A stretch of DNA of 64,000 bases from Aquamicrobium sp. LC103. GTDB lineage: Bacteria; Pseudomonadota; Alphaproteobacteria; Rhizobiales; Rhizobiaceae. The notes beneath the pieces are model-generated. The model worked only from the letters and a program-made list of their open reading frames with translations. It was not told the origin of the DNA and ran no database searches. A program made the translations under genes and the position numbers. The DNA lies in assembly GCF_001014615.2 (NCBI RefSeq), contig NZ_LBCQ02000006.1, positions 1 to 64,000 on the forward strand. The letters run 5' to 3'. Position 1 is the first letter of the stretch; every line of letters starts with the position of its first letter. Of the stretch, positions 63,230-64,000 are shown one piece after another.

Positions 63230-64000
63230 TCAGCTCTTCACCCAGCGGGCCACCACGCGTGCGATCGAAGGCCCGAAGAGCAGGACGAAGAGAAACCGCA
63301 GGGCCTGCAGCGTCATGATGAAGGATATGTCGACATTGGCCGAGGCGGCCGCGATGATGGCGACCGAATCCATGCCCCCGGGGCTGGTCGCGAGATAGGC
63401 GGTGAGCGGATCGATGCCCATCTCGTGGCTGAGAAACCACGCGATCGCCCCGCAGAACGCCATCAGCGCCAGGATGGAAAGCAGGATCTGCGGCAGGGCG
63501 CGGGCCGCGTGAACCATCGTCTGCCGCTTGAAGTTCAGGCCGATCGTCCACCCGATCACGAGATAGCTGGCGGCAAGCAGCCATTCCGGAAGCTGGAACT
63601 CCGCCCCCGCGCCGAGATGGAGCAGCGAGCCGAGGATGAAAGAGCCGATGAAGAAGGGCGACGGCATTCTCGCCAGCCGCGCCAGCGCGCCTCCGGCGAC
63701 CGCCACGGCGATGGTGGTGCCGAAGGCGATCCATTCGATCTCGGGAAACCAGACGGTCCTCGGCACGGGCGCGTCGGGAACCACCCAGAGCCGCGCGATC
63801 ATGGCCGCGCCGAGCGTGACGATGATGACGCGCAGATACTGCATGAAGGCGACGAGGCGCTGGTCGGCGCCGAAGGCGCCCGCCATCAACACCATCGCGG
63901 TCGCCGCCCCCGGCGCTGAACCCCACACGCCGGTGGTACCCGGCAATATGCCCCAGCGGCTGATCGCCCAGCCGAGAAAGCTGCTCGCCGCGATCGTGGC
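63230..64000 (-). CDS. AbrB-family (PF05145) membrane protein, N-terminus beyond window
   Basis: At least 257 residues in the window form the C-terminal portion of an AbrB/putative ammonia monooxygenase family membrane protein. Several hydrophobic helices carry WTIGLNFKRQTM, ATSPGGMDSVAIIAAASANVDISFIMTLQALRFLFVLLFGP, which is the family signature. The open frame continues unbroken to the last base (ATIAASSFLGWAISRWG), so the start lies outside. The family has two repeated halves; probably only the N-terminal part is missing. Role unknown. Confidence 0.85.
   Translation of the reverse strand, partial: ATIAASSFLGWAISRWGILPGTTGVWGSAPGAATAMVLMAGAFGADQRLVAFMQYLRVIIVTLGAAMIARLWVVPDAPVPRTVWFPEIEWIAFGTTIAVAVAGGALARLARMPSPFFIGSFILGSLLHLGAGAEFQLPEWLLAASYLVIGWTIGLNFKRQTMVHAARALPQILLSILALMAFCGAIAWFLSHEMGIDPLTAYLATSPGGMDSVAIIAAASANVDISFIMTLQALRFLFVLLFGPSIARVVARWVKS

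Noticed and set aside
1-64000. tRNA or rRNA genes, CRISPR arrays, insertion sequences, prophage or integrative element borders.
   Set aside because: No T-arm GTTCGA-type signatures with cloverleaf context, no regularly spaced repeats, no transposase, integrase or phage structural genes were seen on either strand.

Overview
The window is GC-rich, tightly packed bacterial chromosome. It looks like an alphaproteobacterium of the Hyphomicrobiales (Rhizobiales), probably near Phyllobacteriaceae/Mesorhizobium. This inference rests on gene content and order: a PetP/PetR-type regulator pair, petABC next to trmL and hemF, ubiK/lgt/midA/pgeF, DUF1285-NUDIX-cca beside a MoxR/DUF58 operon, DUF1344 and DUF1059 proteins, and TTAA-N7-TTAA CtrA-type sites. 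Most of the window is housekeeping sequence. I saw no rRNA, tRNA, CRISPR array, insertion sequence or prophage.

Layout. 0-5 kb: MBL-fold hydrolase, small glycine-rich protein, ilvE, then divergent petP-petR-sensor kinase. 5-11 kb: an accessory uptake/catabolic locus with an SHMT-like PLP enzyme, a fumarylacetoacetate hydrolase family enzyme, an NMT1-type ABC importer (three genes with ATGA overlaps) and a GntR/FCD regulator, with palindromes in front of the importer. 11-18.5 kb: csaA, ybjN, ubiK, then lgt-midA-pgeF-M24, a lipoprotein and prs. 18.5-24 kb: chromate transporter, ABC-F ATPase and a divergent AraC/MFS pair. 24-28.7 kb: two VapBC-type toxin-antitoxin loci (the second toxin frameshifted) around rplY-pth and an ExoD-like gene, then ychF. 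28.8-34.3 kb: CorA, two MaoC proteins, apt and cytochrome bc1 (petABC). 34.5-43.5 kb: cupin, two coupled ABC exporter half-transporters, trmL, hemF, small secreted and hypothetical proteins, LysR. 43.7-54.4 kb: esterase-like hydrolase, DUF1059, cca-NUDIX-DUF1285, and the four-gene MoxR/DUF58/DUF4159 membrane operon. 54.4-64 kb: GNAT, glutathionyl-hydroquinone-reductase-like GST, NUDIX, phosphoesterase, a membrane protein with a CtrA-type site upstream, alpha/beta hydrolase, a membrane-anchored winged-helix/TPR protein, leuA, and an AbrB-family membrane protein cut by the window end.

The most notable signal is not a conventional gene. Upstream of leuA lies an unannotated 39-codon leader ORF whose residues 23-32 include seven leucine codons. 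A strong hairpin follows directly, and its 5' arm can alternatively pair with those same leucine codons. This is the architecture of a ribosome-mediated leucine attenuator. Other points of interest are an SHMT paralog without the catalytic glutamate motif inside the importer locus, an M24 protein without metal ligands, a hairpin that buries the ribosome binding site of vapB, and CtrA-type sites upstream of two genes.
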